A stretch of DNA of 64,000 nt from Heloderma charlesbogerti (Eukaryota; Chordata; Lepidosauria; Squamata; Helodermatidae): positions 1,612,001-1,676,000 of the forward strand of contig JANEZZ010002061.1 in the NCBI GenBank assembly GCA_026122225.1, given 5' to 3'. The translations under genes and the position numbers were made by a program. The notes under the pieces are model-generated. The model was not told the origin of the DNA. It searched no databases and was given only the letters and a program-made list of their open reading frames with translations. The stretch's first letter is position 1. Each line of letters opens with the position of its first letter. Shown piece by piece: positions 22,140 to 33,768 of this stretch.

Positions 22140-22729
22140 CTCTAGTGTATGATTCTTAAAAACATGTGTGTTACATCTGATCCATTCACATACAGAATGT
22201 GGGGTAGGGGTGTCTAATTTTTACACCAAGAGGGACGTGCATGTGAAGGGAACATAACACTCCTCTCTCTCTACACACATGCACACATACTGTCATCCCA
22301 GGGTTTTCTCTCCCCAACCCTGCTCAGCTCTGATTTTGAAGCCAGGCTGGGAGGAAACTGCCTGACGTGATGGAGTTTGGGGAGCTATTAAGCAACAGCA
22401 GCAGTACTTAAACACTGCTATCTGCACAGACAAATATAATGAAAATGTTCCAGTCCTGAATCGCAGAAGGTCTCAATAATCAATCAAGTAGTAAATGTTA
22501 TTGTAAACAGAGAACTGCCGACACAGGGAAAATCTGCAAACAGAGGGCTCAGTCAACTCACTGTGATGAGCTCATCAATAGCAAATACATTTTTTTCTCC
22601 CATGGAAGGATACTGCCTACATATATTAAATAAAAGAAAGAGAGTCAGACAAGCAGACACTGACAATTATTCGGGGTAGAGGTGGGGGCAATATCCAGGA
22701 GGCAATATCCAATCACACTTTTCACATGA
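22140..22729. other. Unassigned DNA
   Basis: No gene, RNA or classified repeat recognised. Confidence 0.35.
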
Positions 22730-22870
22730 TTGCCTCATTTATTTATTTGTTAGATTTATCAGCCACCCATTTGGCTGGCTACCAGCCACTCTAGGCAGCA
22801 TACAATACAACACACACACACACACACACACTCATAAAAATATATTCATAATTCAGCTCTAAGACAGAAT
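22730..22870 (-). mobile_element. L2-like LINE 3' fragment with CA microsatellite
   Basis: TTTATTTATTTGTTAG and CCAGCCACTCTAGGCAGC match the insertion at 15581. A (CA)n tract lies at about 22809-22831. Confidence 0.55.
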
Positions 22871-23520
22871 ACTTGTGCCAATTCTCAGGGAGTTCTGTTT
22901 TCTGAAGCTTCATAAACCATGCAAGAACCTAAACAGAGTGAGATTTTGCTAGGATTGTGCAGGAGAAAGCCTCAAACCATTTAGTGGTTTGAAGGTGATA
23001 ACCAACACTTTGGATTATTCTTGGAAACACATCAGGAGCCAATGAAACCAGTTTAGCAGCAAAGTTACATTCTCAAAAAAAATCAGTTCCAGTTAGAACT
23101 CTTGCTGTTGCATTTTGCACCAGCAGCACCAAACCAAACAGTTTCAGCACTACCACACTAGCCTTTTTCTCTGGAATTATTCACTTATAATGGAGTTAGA
23201 GCAAGAATACACACAACAATTGTTGCCAGCCATTGTGTCCCAGTGCTTGCCCTGTTGTCCTCTTGCTGTTTAAAAGACCTGGTTTGTGGTGATTTTTCTC
23301 ACTTGGGATGCAGTTGCAGCACTAGCCTGTCCAGTGGGAAATGGCAAAGCGCTATGGAGGCAACTGATGCGGGGCTGGTCCTCAGGTCTGGGGAGGCCCC
23401 AGGCAAAGTGCCCTCTGTTGGAGAGCTCTCCTACATCACTGATTCCCCCCCCCGCCCGTTTACCTCATAATGGCAAACAGCAGTAGTGCAGAGACATACA
23501 GCTGTAAGCCCTCCACCACT
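22871..23520. other. Unassigned DNA
   Basis: Possibly the 5' continuation of the L2-like fragment (AGATTTTGCTAGGATTGTGC, TTTTGCACCAGCAGCACC), but nothing decisive. No exon recognised. Confidence 0.3.
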
Positions 23521-23696
23521 TTAATGACTCACAATGGCCCTGATGTAATCTTGCTCCAGGGCATTGTGGGTCATTAAGGGCACAATCCTATGCATGTTTA
23601 GATAGGAAAAAGTCCTACAATTCCCAGCATTTGGTTGGGGAATGCTGGGAATTGTAGGACTTTTTTTTTGTCTAAACATACATAGGATTGTGCCCT
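23521..23696. mobile_element. Two adjacent palindromic MITEs
   Basis: 23521-23577 has 21-22-bp arms TTAATGACTCACAATGGCCC and GGGCATTGTGGGTCATTAA. 23577-23696 has arms of about 50 bp beginning AGGGCACAATCCTATGCATG and ending ATAGGATTGTGCCCT. Relatives of the second lie at 28690, 42760, 52806 and 58740. Confidence 0.65.
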
Positions 23697-24034
23697 GAAA
23701 GGATGTTCCGCCTATGGAGCCCATGATAATTTCCCATACTGCTCTTAAGCAATACTACATCAGAGGCACTGGGTGAGTTCACACAACACAACAACCCACC
23801 CTGCAAAATAATTTATGCAGTGTGAGTTGTCATTGGAACAGCCCACAGTGAGCCTGACAGATGATCAGGCTAACCATAGGTTGTTCTCCCCCTCGATCCT
23901 CCAGCCATCTCTGGCACGTATTCCAGGGGACTTGGCAGCAGAACCCATCTTGTCTGATGCCAAGTCCCCCTCCCCACTCTGATCAAGACCCTGGTTGCAT
24001 TTGGAGCTTTGTACATTTTTTGTGTGTGTGCCCC

Positions 24035-24094
24035 GACATTTACACAAAATGGGTCTGAATATATATATATTCAGACCCATTTTGTGTAAATGTC
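24035..24094. repeat. 60-bp perfect palindrome
   Basis: GACATTTACACAAAATGGG on the left is exactly mirrored by CCCATTTTGTGTAAATGTC on the right, meeting in TATATATATA. Outer flanks (GTGTGTGTGCC / GGACACAAAAA) extend the symmetry imperfectly. AT-rich and AC-rich simple sequence follows to about 24240. Confidence 0.75.
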
Positions 24095-24240
24095 AGGACA
24101 CAAAAAAATAATAATTATATATTATATTTATTTTATTTATTTATAAATTTATAAAAATATTTATAAATTTATTAAAATATATATATATATATACACACAC
24201 ATACATACACACACATACACACACAAATATATATATATTC
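24095..24240. repeat. AT- and AC-rich simple sequence
   Basis: Runs of TTTA, (AT)n and ACACACAT alternate here. It probably grew at the flank of the palindrome. Confidence 0.7.
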
Positions 24241-24298
24241 CGGCCCTAGGAATGTGTGCAAATGTCTTTGGGGGGGGCGTTCTCAGAGGTGGGCAAGT

Positions 24299-24434
24299 GT
24301 GGCTGTCAAACTATATATAGCCTTGCCTTGTCTATTGCCTTGTATGTTTCAACTGTCAAAGGGAACAAAGTGCGCTAGGAAACATACAAGGTAATTGACA
24401 ACACTGGGCTGCATAGAGGCTAGTTTAACAGCCT
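24299..24434. repeat. Imperfect inverted repeat, probably a MITE
   Basis: GGCTGTCAAACTA...CCTTGTATGTTTC on the left pairs with GAAACATACAAGG...TAGTTTAACAGCC on the right, arms of about 50 bp with gaps. No clear target duplication. Confidence 0.55.
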
Positions 24435-27400
24435 TCGACAGCTGACAGATCGGGCGGGGGCAGGGAGGAAGGGGAACAAATTGGCCACTTAGCAAAGTTA
24501 TCTTTAAGTTTTAAAGTGGGATTTACCCTTGGGGATCCCCTCTTCCATTCCACCCCTCCCCAAGTCTCTCCCAACTCATTTTAAGGGTGATCTAGGGACC
24601 ACCTCATTTTCGGAGCTCCCCTTTTTCTACAAATACCCCTACAACCCGATAACCATTTACCGTTAAACAACCCATGCTGCCCAGGTTTGGATGACACAAC
24701 TAGTCATGGCAACTCCCCGCTGGGGGTTTAATATTCAAAATGGATGCCTGCATGTGCTGCAACACACTGCGGCTTAAATAAGTCATACATACTGGTCTGC
24801 GGTGATCATGTGAACCAGGTCAGTGTGTTCTCAGACCATGCCCTGGTCGCACTGCCATTTTACATGGTACTTCCCACCCTAGCCAGAATTTTTCCTTAAA
24901 AAAAACACTGAAAGAACCCATGCAAAAGAAATAGTTTATTAAAAACATGTTTTCCCTAAAGTACAATTGTGCTAAATAATTTTTTTTAAAAAATGAGCAA
25001 ATGTTAGGACTCCTCTGGCTGCAAAGAGATGCCCCTATCCCTTTAAAGCTCCATGGGGACTACATCATTGACTTTTGGCCTATAGACTTGGTAGAAAGCA
25101 TAGTTCAGGGGAAAAGAAGAAATCATACTTACATGCCGGAAGGGAACAACAAAGGAATCCTTAAAGAACCAATTTCAAATGAGAGGCATTTGCCAAATTA
25201 GAATCAAATGGGACTTACTTCTGAGTAAACATACTAAGGATCTTGCCCACGGTGATGAGTTTCGTGGGATTGTTATGGGGAATGCAGCACTCTATTGAGG
25301 CCTGCATTTGAGCTACCATTCTATTTCTGCTTCCAGCTGGCTGTAGAAAGGACCCGGGATCCAAAATCCGTGTAACCAATTCCACACCCCAAGGGCTTTT
25401 GGACTTGTGTGTTGCTTGAACAGCTGTTGAACTGGGTCTGCTGTTAAAAAAGAAGAAAGAAATGCCACAGGACACATGCAAGATCTTGAGCATGGCTAAA
25501 GTAGCTCTTTGGATCTCATTCCAAGGGATTACATCCGCAATCCTATGCAAACGTACCTGCATAGGGCTGTTAAGGATGGTTTCTCCTTTTAGCCCTGAAG
25601 TATGCTTTCTAACATAGTTTGTAGCTGGAGGCGCCAATGGAGCACCAGACTCCCTGCCCCTCCTGATTTTTATTTTCTTAAGATTTCTTAAATTGCCACT
25701 TTTCAACCAGGAGGCTGACATGCTGCAGACTGACATTCTGCCCTCCAGTGCCATCTTTATTTAGATTCAAAAGGGTGGTTTTGTGTTTTGGAGCTCAGAT
25801 ACCTTAGATTCCTGGGCAAGTTACTTTTCTTTTAGTCTCACCTGTTTGTCTTCTGGGAAATAAGTGTTTTGTGGTGGGCCATGCCAGCTATTTGATGAAT
25901 GGGCAAGCCCCTGCCATGGGAGCCATTTTAGGAGTGGGCAAGCGCCCGCCATGGCAGCCATTTTGTGATCGCACCCACAACATTCTCTCAAAATTCAAAA
26001 TGTACCCACTGATCCAAAAAGGTTGAGGACTCTTGGTTTATAGACTATTTTTAAAAATTTTGGGGCCTCCAAAATGGAGCATTCTAGACACACGTTTCAA
26101 CCAGAATGTATGGCTCTGCCCTTAGCAGGAAAATGATGAGATCAGCTGCTTTCCCTACTTCTGTGTTTCTGAGCCTGCAATCCTACTAACCTGGAAGTAA
26201 ACCCAATTGAACTCAATGGGACTGACTTCTAAGTAGAAATCTATAGGATTGCACTGTGATTTGATCTGTGGAGTGAAGGAACCACCTTTCAGGTGTCCCT
26301 TACAGCCAACTGCCACTGGTTTCAAAGAGATTCAGGATCCCTTCCAGCTCTTGTAATTCTTCACTCTAAGATGTCTGTAAGTGTCAGTGCCAGACCTGAC
26401 AAAGGACAGTTGACAGCAGATAATATTTTGGTGATGTGTTTCAATGGGAGCTAAGATGGCCCAAGAAGGTGTAGGTGATGGGCACAGATGGCTCATTTTT
26501 CTTCCCCAGCAAGAATGGGAGGGAGCAACTGAGGTCTGTGTATATAGCAGGACGTCTGTGCTAGAACTGGGCCTGAAAGGAGGCAGAGAGCTAACTTTGC
26601 TCTCTGCAGAAAACCTTCATAGCACCATGAGTTCTGTAGAAATCTGATGGGGAACAGGAATCCCTTGAAGGGCCAATGCTGTCGACCTTCATCTTATGCT
26701 CAGCCTGTATATATGTGTAGATAAACCTTGTATCACAGAAACACCATAAATCCCCAGTGACCTCCTTCTAAGAAAATGGAGCCCGGGACAAGTGCTGGAA
26801 CCCCTGAAATGCCTCACTGGAAATAAGGAATAGTCGTGTTGTGACAGTACATGTGTCGTGCGCGCACTCCTTTGCGCCCTCTCATTTGGGGGAATCAGCC
26901 AACAAATTTTAAAGCAGAAATCTGCCACCATCTAATTTAGATCTTGAATCCCATGTATTTGATCTTCACTGCAATTTCCCTCTCTGCTGCCTATTAATGT
27001 CATATGTTGATTGTTGTAATAGTTCTAGAAATAGGAGTGGAGGCGGGGAGTTAAGGAGTGGGGGGGCATTAGATATTGTTGTCTAAACTCGTTATACATG
27101 GAACGAAGGCTTATTCTGTATGTTTTGAGTTCCTTTACGCTGATAAAATGAAGAGAGGGCTTTATGGTGCGGTCCTTTCTGCGCACATACACCATGTTTC
27201 CACAGCTGGAAAGATGTTATTCTTAAAGGGGATTAACCAGCAACGTTGTTGGCAGTTTGTCACGGGCTTTGCATTTTATACGTTTCAGACTTAGGCCTTG
27301 AATTAAATCAAGCAGCAGAGCACCTCGAAATCTACCTAATCAGAACCAAAGATCCCACTCCTAGCTTGATGGGACTGCTACCTCGTAGATTTCCCTTGTA

Positions 27401-27461
27401 AATTTAGAACAGCCCCAAATAGTAACTTAGGTAAGGTAAATATGGTACTTGGAAGTACTCC
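24435..27461. other. Mostly unassigned DNA with short MITE pieces
   Basis: 25200-25250 and 26175-26256 carry MITE wording (GGGACTTACTTCTGAGTAAA; CTATAGGATTGCAC). The end of 25866-26035 (CCAAAAAGGTTGAGGAC) looks transposon-like. A 179-codon minus frame at 25215-25754 has no motif or splice context. No cellular exon was identified. Confidence 0.35.
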
Positions 27462-28115
27462 TTTAAGAACATAAGGAGAGCCCTGCTGGATCAGGCCAAG
27501 GGTCCATCTAGTCCAGCATTCCGTTCACACAGTGGCCAATCAGGTGTCATCCAGGAACCCACAAGCAGGGCATGAGCGCAACAGCACCCACTCACCCATG
27601 TTCCCCAGCAACTGGTGTACATAGGCTCCCTGCCTCTCGTACAGGAGGTAAGACATAGCCATCAAGACTAGTAGCCACTGATAGCCTTCTCCTCCAGGAA
27701 TTTGTCTGACCTCCTTTTAAAGCCATCCAAATTGGTGGCCATTACTACATCCTGTGGTAGCAAGTTCCATAGTTCAACTGTGCATTGTGTGAAGAAGTAC
27801 TTCCTTTTATCTGTCCTGAATCTCCCATCAATCAGCTTCATAGGATGACCCCAGGTTCTAGTATTTTGAGAGAGGGAGAAAAATGTCTCCCTATTCACAT
27901 TCTCCACACCATGCATAATTTTGTACACCTCTATCATGTCTCCCTTTATCCTCCTTTTTTGCAAGCTAAACAATCCCAGCTGTAGTAACCTTCTCTCATA
28001 GGGGAGATGCTCCAGCCCCTTGATCATTTTAGTTGCCCTTTTCTGCACTTTTTCCAGCTCTACAATATCTTATTTAGGTGTGGTGACCAGAACTGTACAT
28101 AGTATTGCAAGGCCT
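27462..28115 (-). mobile_element. CR1 LINE 3' end
   Basis: The minus strand holds the ORF2 C-terminus followed by the CR1 3' UTR, ending AGCAGGGCTCTCCTTATG near 27475. Homologous to the plus-strand pieces at 9262 and 36410. Confidence 0.9.
27668..28048 (-). pseudogene. CR1 ORF2 C-terminal fragment
   Basis: 126 uninterrupted codons give the CR1 C-terminus: ATKMIKGLEHLPYERRLLQL, LFSLQKRRIKGDMIEVYKI, TRTWGHPMKL, FFTQCTVELWNLLPQ and FKRRSDKFLEE. There is no RT catalytic core, so it is a 5'-truncated remnant without function. Confidence 0.9.
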
Positions 28116-28199
28116 GTCTCCCCTCCTTGGCAGAGCAGGGAAAGCAGTTGCTATTCAATTCATCCATACTCAAATAAGAACACTGGTGAATTAAAGTCA

Positions 28200-28904
28200 T
28201 GATCAAAGGTCAGGGAACCAATAAATAAATAAATCAGGAACCAAAGACATGAGAGACCAAAATTGCTAGTCATGACAACTGGCAAAGTAGCTTCAATTGC
28301 TAACCAGCAGAATTTTGATCAGATTAACCCAAACATATTGATTCATTTATTTAAAATATTTATATCCTTCATTTCCATAAAAAACTGCAGGAGGCATACA
28401 GTGAACTTATTTGAAAACGATATGTGATAAAAAAACAGTACAATAAAACTGATCAAAGCAGACAAAACAAAAACAAAACTCAAATCCTTTAACATCGAAA
28501 ACTGCCCTATTCCAGGTCAGAGCAGGGGTGGAATTCAAAACAGGCCCAACCTACCTAGTTGTTATTATCTTGGGGTTTCAATATTTAACTTTTTATTTTG
28601 TGTTACATTAATAAAAAACAATAAAAATATTTTGAAATTTTAATTTGTTTGTTTTTATTTTAATTAATAGATTATGCACACACATTAAAGATGCAATCCT
28701 ATGCATGTTCAGACAGAAAAAAGGCCTAGAACTCTTTTCGCTTTGATGAAAAGAGCCAAGCAAGTCATATAATTGCAAAAGAAGAATGTTATATCATCTG
28801 TGGGGGCCTGCCTTCTGCCTGAGTTAGAATTCCACCCGAGTCAGAATATTTATCCATCTAGCCTGGCAGTAGCTAAATGAACACATTTGGGGGATAGGGT
28901 CAGC
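28200..28904. other. Unassigned DNA with a half MITE
   Basis: 28687-28740 starts GATGCAATCCTATGCATG like the 23577 family but lacks its other arm. The surrounding DNA is AT-rich and unclassified. Confidence 0.35.
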
Positions 28905-29002
28905 ACTTTGGATAGCTCCTTTAGAGTTCTGGCTGGTTCTGACTAAAACCCAGAATGGGTGCACAGCCCCACTGAAATTGGAACCACCAGCTTCCACTGC
29001 TG
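28905..29002. mobile_element. Half of a family 1 hAT-like MITE
   Basis: ACTTTGGATAGCTCCTTTAG to GGAACCACCAGCTTCCACTG matches only the right arm of family 1. Confidence 0.6.
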
Positions 29003-29129
29003 TCCAGTCCAGGTCTGGTTTAAAGCAGAACCATCAGCAGGGGGAGAAGTTGCAGCTTTGAAGTTGCCCAGCATCAGTTAGCAGCTGGACAGCAGACTCA
29101 GTAGGCACACAGGTCACCTGGTCAGTCTT

Positions 29130-29397
29130 CTTAACTCTGGCAAGAAAAACCCCTGCCTGAAACTCTGGAGAGCTGCTACCAGTCAAGTGTTGACAATACT
29201 GGGCTAGGTAGACCACTGGTCTGACTCAGTGTGAGGCAGCTTTCTACATTACCGTAGGCAGGTCACTTCCTCTAATCCCAAGCTATGTCACGGGTTGTTG
29301 TGAGGATAAAATAGCAAGCAGGGAGACTCTATCTATCTATCTTTATTGCCTTGAGTGCCTTGGAGGGTAAGTGGGGTATAAATGTAATAAATAAATA
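29130..29397 (+). mobile_element. SINE fragments (two families)
   Basis: 29130-29262 matches the 1296 SINE body and tail (CTGCCTGAAACTCTGGAG, GGTCTGACTCAGTGTGAGGC). 29263-29397 matches the 8091 SINE tail (GGGTTGTTGTGAGGATAAAA, AAATGTAATAAATAAATA), interrupted by a (TATC)n microsatellite. Confidence 0.6.
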
Positions 29398-29532
29398 ACA
29401 TGTGAGCAGCCAGCCCAGATTGAGGTCTTAGAGCAGTATCCAACTGTGTCATTCCGTTAGTGCAAATGATGTTGCACTAGCGGAAACTAGGTTCTGAACT
29501 ATGTGCAAGAGATGAAACCAACTAAAGTTATG

Positions 29533-29651
29533 TTTGCGCAAGCAGTTGCCCATTCTGCTTGTGCAACCAGTTGCGCGACTGCTTGCACAACCAGTGGCGC
29601 GACTGCTTGCACAACCGGTTGCACAAGCAGAATGGGCAACTGCTTGTGAAA
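29533..29651. repeat. Hairpin enclosing a 24-bp tandem duplication
   Basis: The left arm 29533-29572 (containing AGCAGTTGCCCATTCTGC) is the near-complement of the right arm 29612-29651 (GCAGAATGGGCAACTGCT). Between and overlapping them, a 24-bp unit starting CCAGTTGCGCGACTGC occurs at 29567-29590 and again at 29591-29614 with one change. Class unknown. Confidence 0.75.
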
Positions 29652-30799
29652 CAGAAAGATTCAGCGGAGCTCCACTGGCACTATTTGAATTTGCAGAATT
29701 ACTCCGTTGGATCCTGCCCTTACTCTTGGAAGGCTGAGGTGCCTCTCGAAGATAGGATGATGATCATGTGTGTGTATCACATTGGGGGATGGGAGGGGCA
29801 CATGCCAGCACTGGGATGACCTTGTCCAAGTTGGCCCTGCCCATACTAGCATGCTGCTCCTGATGTGGTTGCCCAGAGCCAATTCAGCCCTTGGGCTTAA
29901 AAAAACATTCCCCATCCCTGATTTAAAACATGGTCCTATCCTGCCCCTTCTCCCTCCTGGCTCAATCAATTAGTGCCACTCAGTGAGAAACTTTTGACAG
30001 GTGTGCCAAAAACCTGCTATGCATCTGTGTGTCATCGTTATCTCAGTGAAAATGAAAATGAATCTGTCCAATCGGTTTTGACTCAGTCCTAATTAAGATT
30101 GGCCCTGACCTGCTTAACTCCAGCTATCAACAGCCGCCAAAATAAATGTATCTTGCAGTGTTGCTGGAAAATACCCAAGTTTGGACATTGGCAAGTCTCC
30201 AGGGTAAGGGAGTTTCACAGCTGTGAGGGCAGCCTTGCGCTGTTCGCTTGGTGGTTGCAGGGGGGTGCTCTCAGCCGACGGTAAACAGTGTAGTCAAATC
30301 GGGATGGGGAACAGCAATTTCAGATTAAGGTGCATAGAGCCTAAGCTGAAGGGAATGAAAGTAATATTAAGACATCTACATCAATTTTCTTATCCCTCCA
30401 TTCATAAGAATGAAGTAATGAGTATGAGGGGCCAAGCCTCACCTCAATTCTATGCAGCAGCTCTCCTGCTTACAAAATGCACAGCTCACAATCTTTGCAA
30501 CAGCTCCATTCTTTGCAAGGCATTTAAAGGCTGATTGCCTTTAAATACCCTCTTATACAGCAAAAGAAGCTGGGGTGTGTGTGTGAGATGGGGAACCCCA
30601 GGACTGTATCTGGCCCACACCTTGGATTCTCCTTCCCTGGGCTAAGGATTAAAAGGTGAAGGATCCAACATTTCCCCTTTCTGCAGTGTAAAAGTAGCTC
30701 CCTTTCATTACCTCCCAATCAGTCCCACACTATTTCTTTCCTGTTTGATCCTCACCTGGCTTTCACCACAGATCCTGACGCAGCTTTGACCTATTTATC
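29652..30799. other. Unassigned DNA
   Basis: Nothing beyond short motifless frames is recognised. Confidence 0.35.
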
Positions 30800-31175
30800 C
30801 TTCTATTTATTTATTTAAAACATTTCTATACCACCCTTTCATCGCACCAGATTCCAGGACAGTGTACAATGCATCCAGGTTACAATACAATAAAACAGAG
30901 ATAGAGATAACATAGAAGAGACAGCAATGAAAGAGACAGCAATGAAATCAGGGGCATTGATTTCAAATCATGAAATCAATGCAGATTTTTAAATGCTTGG
31001 GTAAATAAAACATGCTTTAACCCTTCATCTAAAAGAGGGAAGATTTGTTACTGGGCAGGCTAAAAAACCAACAAACCAACAAATTGTAAAGTAGGTGCCA
31101 GGGGGTGTCTCCTTAGGAAGGGCATTCTAGAGCGCCACCACTAAAAAGGCCCTCTCCTTTGTAGTTGCACATCTG
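30800..31175 (-). mobile_element. L2-like LINE 3' fragment
   Basis: ACATTTCTATACCACCCTTT and GAAGGGCATTCTAGAGCGCC...AAAGGCCCTCTCC recall the 15581 insertion in the same orientation. Diverged. Confidence 0.5.
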
Positions 31176-31527
31176 ATTCTAGTGTATGAACATTTCTCTT
31201 TCTAGGCTGCTTTTCTGTACAACAGGAGTTTTCATCCCTGATCAATGTGCTTGAGGACTTTCAGAGGGATAGGGTTTTCAGTCAGAAGATAGCCATGCCT
31301 GGTTACAGTAAGGGACTGTTCATACATTACAGCAACAAAGGGATTGTTTTTATTGCAAGGTGACAGTCATGGTTTTATTGCAAGGTGACAGTCTCAACAT
31401 GGGAAGTGGAGTTACTTTTCTTTCTTTCGAGGGTCACATTCCCCTCAGGGTCAAGCTGCCAGGGGCTGCTGCATGCCCACGGTGGGTGGGGCCACCCCTT
31501 CTCTCTTTCTGACACTGCCGTCTCTCT

Positions 31528-31925
31528 CCCTCAGTAGTGTAGTAGTAGATTTTGAAGGGCAGGCGCTCATCATGAAAGTCCCCATAGCCATGCCTCCAAG
31601 GAGAGGCTAAAAGTGCAGACAGATCCATATCAACAAACCAGTTCTAGGGAGTTTTCATCTGCTAGGAGCAGGTATTTTGTAAGGCTCACGGGTCTTAATT
31701 GCCCATTCAAGACCAGGCCACCTTAAAATACTTTCCAGCAAGGAACAATATATTATTGCTGAGAAAATTAATTCCCCCCGCCCCCCAGACCAGCTACTGT
31801 GAGGACTGCAGCTAAGCTCAGAGGGAAGAGAGAATTCTGAGTGGGGTGGCAGATGACATCAGCGTTCCTGCTAATAAAAAAGTGCTGCATCCCAGTGAGC
31901 CCTAGCTCCAGTACACCACTGCTCT
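31528..31925. mobile_element. DNA element of about 0.4 kb (family 5)
   Basis: Ends are CAGTAGTGTAGTAG and AGTACACCACTG. The interior shares long similarity with 51267-51660 (TCTTAATTGCCCATTCAAG, TACTGTGAGGACTGCAGCTA, GCTAATAAAAAAGTGC). Partial pieces occur at about 9218, 10605 and 59745. Confidence 0.6.
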
Positions 31926-33758
31926 CTCCCGCTGCCAACACTCTGTTCTGTTTCTCTCCCTCCTCTTTCTTTCTCTGACCCTCCATCCTCCTTCCCTTCC
32001 TCCTTCTCCACCACCCCCTCTTCTCTCTCTCTCAATCTATCCCTGCCTTCTTCCCCACCTGGAGTTCTGAACTGATCACTTGCAGAGGGCTTTTGAAGTT
32101 AGGCCAAGAGTTGCATGCCACCCTAGGGCTGCAGGTTGCCTGCCCCATCTCTCATGTTTTAAGTGTTGGATAATAGGAACAACTCCGTATGCTTCCAGAC
32201 ACTAGGGGGTGACAGAGAATGTCCTGTAGCTCAATCAGTTCCTATTTCCTGCTCCCTCCCCTTCCTCTTCCTTCTTTCTGTGCCTCTGCAAAGAGCAACA
32301 AGTGGGCTGTCTCTGAAGGAAGCAAGTCACCACATCTCATGGCTTTGTTCACTTACACTCATATGCCCAGGGTTAGGGGGTGCTCGTAGTTAAACACAGT
32401 TAGATAGCCTTCTCTGATGATGTGCATAAAAGCACAATAAAGTAAGCTGATTTCAACTTCTTTTAAACTGGTTCTAGCCTGTGTTTATTGCCTCCAGTAC
32501 TAAATATTGTGTTGCCATGCTTTCTCTGTATAAAGTAACTCTTCAGTAAGTCACACCAGACTTTCCAACATTAATAACATTTGCATATATGAAAATATCA
32601 GCTTATTTCAAGGAGCAGTTCCTTATGCAGTATTAAAAACGATTATTAAAGAACAGGTGGCTGGCAAGCCTAGATGGGAAATGCGCACCTAAGAGCTGTT
32701 CAAATTTTTCCAAAAGATGAGCAGTTGACTGTAGGGAAAAATCAGGAATCTGTCTTTCGCAGTAATGTGTGAAGTGCATCTAAACAGGCAGGAAACCTAC
32801 CATTTTCCTGCCATCCTCTGACAGTCGAGCAGTTCAGTTTGGACAATCTTTCAGAGTCTACATGAGGTCTCAAAGCAATCCCGGACCGTAAGATCATCCT
32901 GTGGATCGGAGATGCACAATTGAGGATTATATGAAAGTAATACTTTTTGGATGTAGCCTCAAGAACAACATGTATAATCCTAATATAGAGGCTTAATTTA
33001 AAATGCAAGGATTTGTTTAATGGCTAGGGAGATTAGGAGCAAGATTTATGAACCACCAAAAGAGAATATTAAAATCATTTGGAGACCTGTATTATAAAAC
33101 ACTCGTAACTGCAACATAGTTTGCAAAAGATTAACATAAAAACAACACTGGACCAAGGATTTTCCAAGGAGAATCATCTCATTGAAGCAAGAAATGACTT
33201 TGAAATGACTTTGGATGATACGTTCTTTCCTCTGCAGCTCCTATGCCACTGAAATTCTGATTCAGAAGGTCCTCCAACCCTCTAGAGCAGATTTTAGGGG
33301 ATGCAGGGGGCTGTAGGGGAAAGGGAAATTCTTTCAACTGATGGATGCAGTTCCACTGGCAGAATACGCTCATTAGATATCATTTCTGTAATCCTAGAAG
33401 AGATGAAGCACCTTTCAAAACATATCTATTGAGTTATAGGTAAGGCCTTCATTACAGCAAGCATTTGCAAGCTAAGCTGCCCACCCCAGATCAGGCTGCC
33501 ATTTTGTGTGTGCATGCGTGTGTTTGTGTGAAGATTCTTATGCCTTTATTAGTTGCATGAACAGACATTAGTACAATTAGTAAAGACTTTTCCTTTCCTG
33601 GGATGGAGACTCAGTGAGGGGAGGGGGGAACCATGTCTGTTGAATTTCATATACCTGTTAAAGTCCCAGGACACTTGCCAGAAAAAAAGGTGGCAACCTT
33701 ATCCCTGGTTTTAAAAATGTGTGGCTGCCATGGCATGTGGAGTAGTTTTACTACTGGT
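31926..33758. other. Unassigned DNA
   Basis: A pyrimidine-rich run (31926-32060) and GT microsatellite (33505-33535) are present. No exon or classified repeat recognised. Confidence 0.35.
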
Positions 33759-33768
33759 AATTATTTAG

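Noticed and set aside
25215..25754. 179-codon minus-strand frame
   Set aside because: No domain, uneven composition (an F-run from a T tract), embedded MITE wording and no splice or promoter context.
29567..29614. CRISPR-like direct repeats
   Set aside because: Only two adjacent copies without unique spacers, in vertebrate DNA.
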